From the NCBI GenBank assembly GCA_003455945.1, contig DMPQ01000201.1, positions 11,416 through 17,061 of the forward strand: 5,646 bases of DNA, given 5' to 3'. Positions 5,281 through 5,646 of the stretch are shown here, piece by piece (position 1 is the first letter of the stretch; every line of letters starts with the position of its first letter). Under the pieces are notes generated by a model, which ran no database searches, was not told the DNA's origin, and saw only the letters and a list, made by a program, of their open reading frames with translations. The position numbers and the translations under genes were made by a program. The stretch comes from Planctomycetaceae bacterium. GTDB lineage: Bacteria > Planctomycetota > Planctomycetia > Pirellulales > Pirellulaceae.

Positions 5281-5646
5281 ATGAAACTCGCCTACCTGAC
5301 CGCCGGTGCCGCCGGAATGTACTGCGGCTCGTGCATGCACGACAACACGCTGGCCTCGTCGCTCGGTCGACATGGGGTCGAGACGCTGCTGATTCCGACC
5401 TACACCCCGATCCGGACCGACGAGCAGGACGTCAGCATCGATCAGGTCTTCTTCGGCGGCATCAACATCTACCTGCAACAGAAGGTGCCTCTCTTCCGGC
5501 ATCTCCCGGCGTTCCTCGATCGTTTCCTCGATTCGCCGCGACTGATCCGTCGCGTGACGCGCAAGGCGACGACGATGGACCCGAAGGAACTCGGCGCGCT
5601 GACCGTCTCGATGCTCGACGGGGCACAGGGGCGTCAGAAGAAGGAG
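5281..5646 (+). CDS. Glycosyltransferase, GT4-like N-terminal part, 3' end outside window
   Basis: The frame opens with ATG at 5281 and runs 122 codons to the end of the window without a stop. The start MKLAYLTAGAAGMYCGSC is a typical first beta strand and glycine-rich loop of a GT-B fold enzyme, here with the MYCGSCMHDN signature I associate with planctomycete GT4/GT1-like proteins. It is followed by LASSLGRHGVETLLIPTYTPIRTDE, the phrase FFGGINIYLQQKVPLFRHLPAFLD, and DPKELGALTVSMLDG. The family transfers sugars from nucleotide-sugar donors, using a C-terminal donor-binding domain that lies beyond the window. No convincing ribosome binding site precedes the ATG; translation may rely on a leaderless or unstructured start, or on the promoter suggested at 5175-5203. 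In-frame codons upstream (VRSPPSRRNP) do not look like coding sequence. The donor and acceptor sugars cannot be predicted from this part. Confidence 0.86.
   Translation, partial: MKLAYLTAGAAGMYCGSCMHDNTLASSLGRHGVETLLIPTYTPIRTDEQDVSIDQVFFGGINIYLQQKVPLFRHLPAFLDRFLDSPRLIRRVTRKATTMDPKELGALTVSMLDGAQGRQKKE

Overview
The window looks like a piece of a high-GC planctomycete chromosome (Planctomycetota). This is inferred from protein resemblance and gene neighbourhood recalled from that phylum, not from a database search. The clues are an Fpg-type glycosylase of the type I associate with planctomycetes, a coiled-coil membrane protein followed by a tiny membrane protein, an excisionase-like helix-turn-helix protein with a long Ser/Asp-rich linker and a C-terminal membrane span, and a glycosyltransferase starting with a MYCGSC motif. 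The DNA is also very rich in the palindrome CGATCG (about 25 hand-counted copies).

Layout. Positions 2-811 (+) hold the 3' portion of a formamidopyrimidine-DNA glycosylase gene whose first residues lie before the window. It converges with a two-gene minus-strand operon: a 281-aa membrane-anchored coiled-coil protein (2012-1167) followed 4 nt later by a 59-aa single-span membrane protein (1162-983). A strong 12-bp hairpin at 915-942 separates the convergent units and can serve as terminator for both. The operon has a near-consensus sigma70-type promoter at 2198-2169 and a leader of about 150 nt. From 2199 to 2654 I see no convincing gene. A plus-strand promoter (2655-2683) then drives a 115-aa exported protein (2730-3077) and probably the 345-aa helix-turn-helix/membrane protein (3172-4209), which ends in a strong hairpin (4264-4298). 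A SAM-dependent methyltransferase resembling animal METTL7/TMT1 proteins follows (GTG start, 4486-5136). The start of a GT4-like glycosyltransferase (5281 onward) runs off the end.

The genes do not form one pathway. They are a DNA-repair gene, a set of envelope proteins of unknown function, a possibly membrane-tethered DNA-binding protein, and two enzymes (methyl transfer and glycosyl transfer). Nothing suggests a mobile element, CRISPR array, RNA gene or defence system. The best leads are the membrane-tethered DNA-binding protein with its secreted neighbour, the coiled-coil/small-protein operon, the METTL7-like methyltransferase and the CGATCG enrichment.
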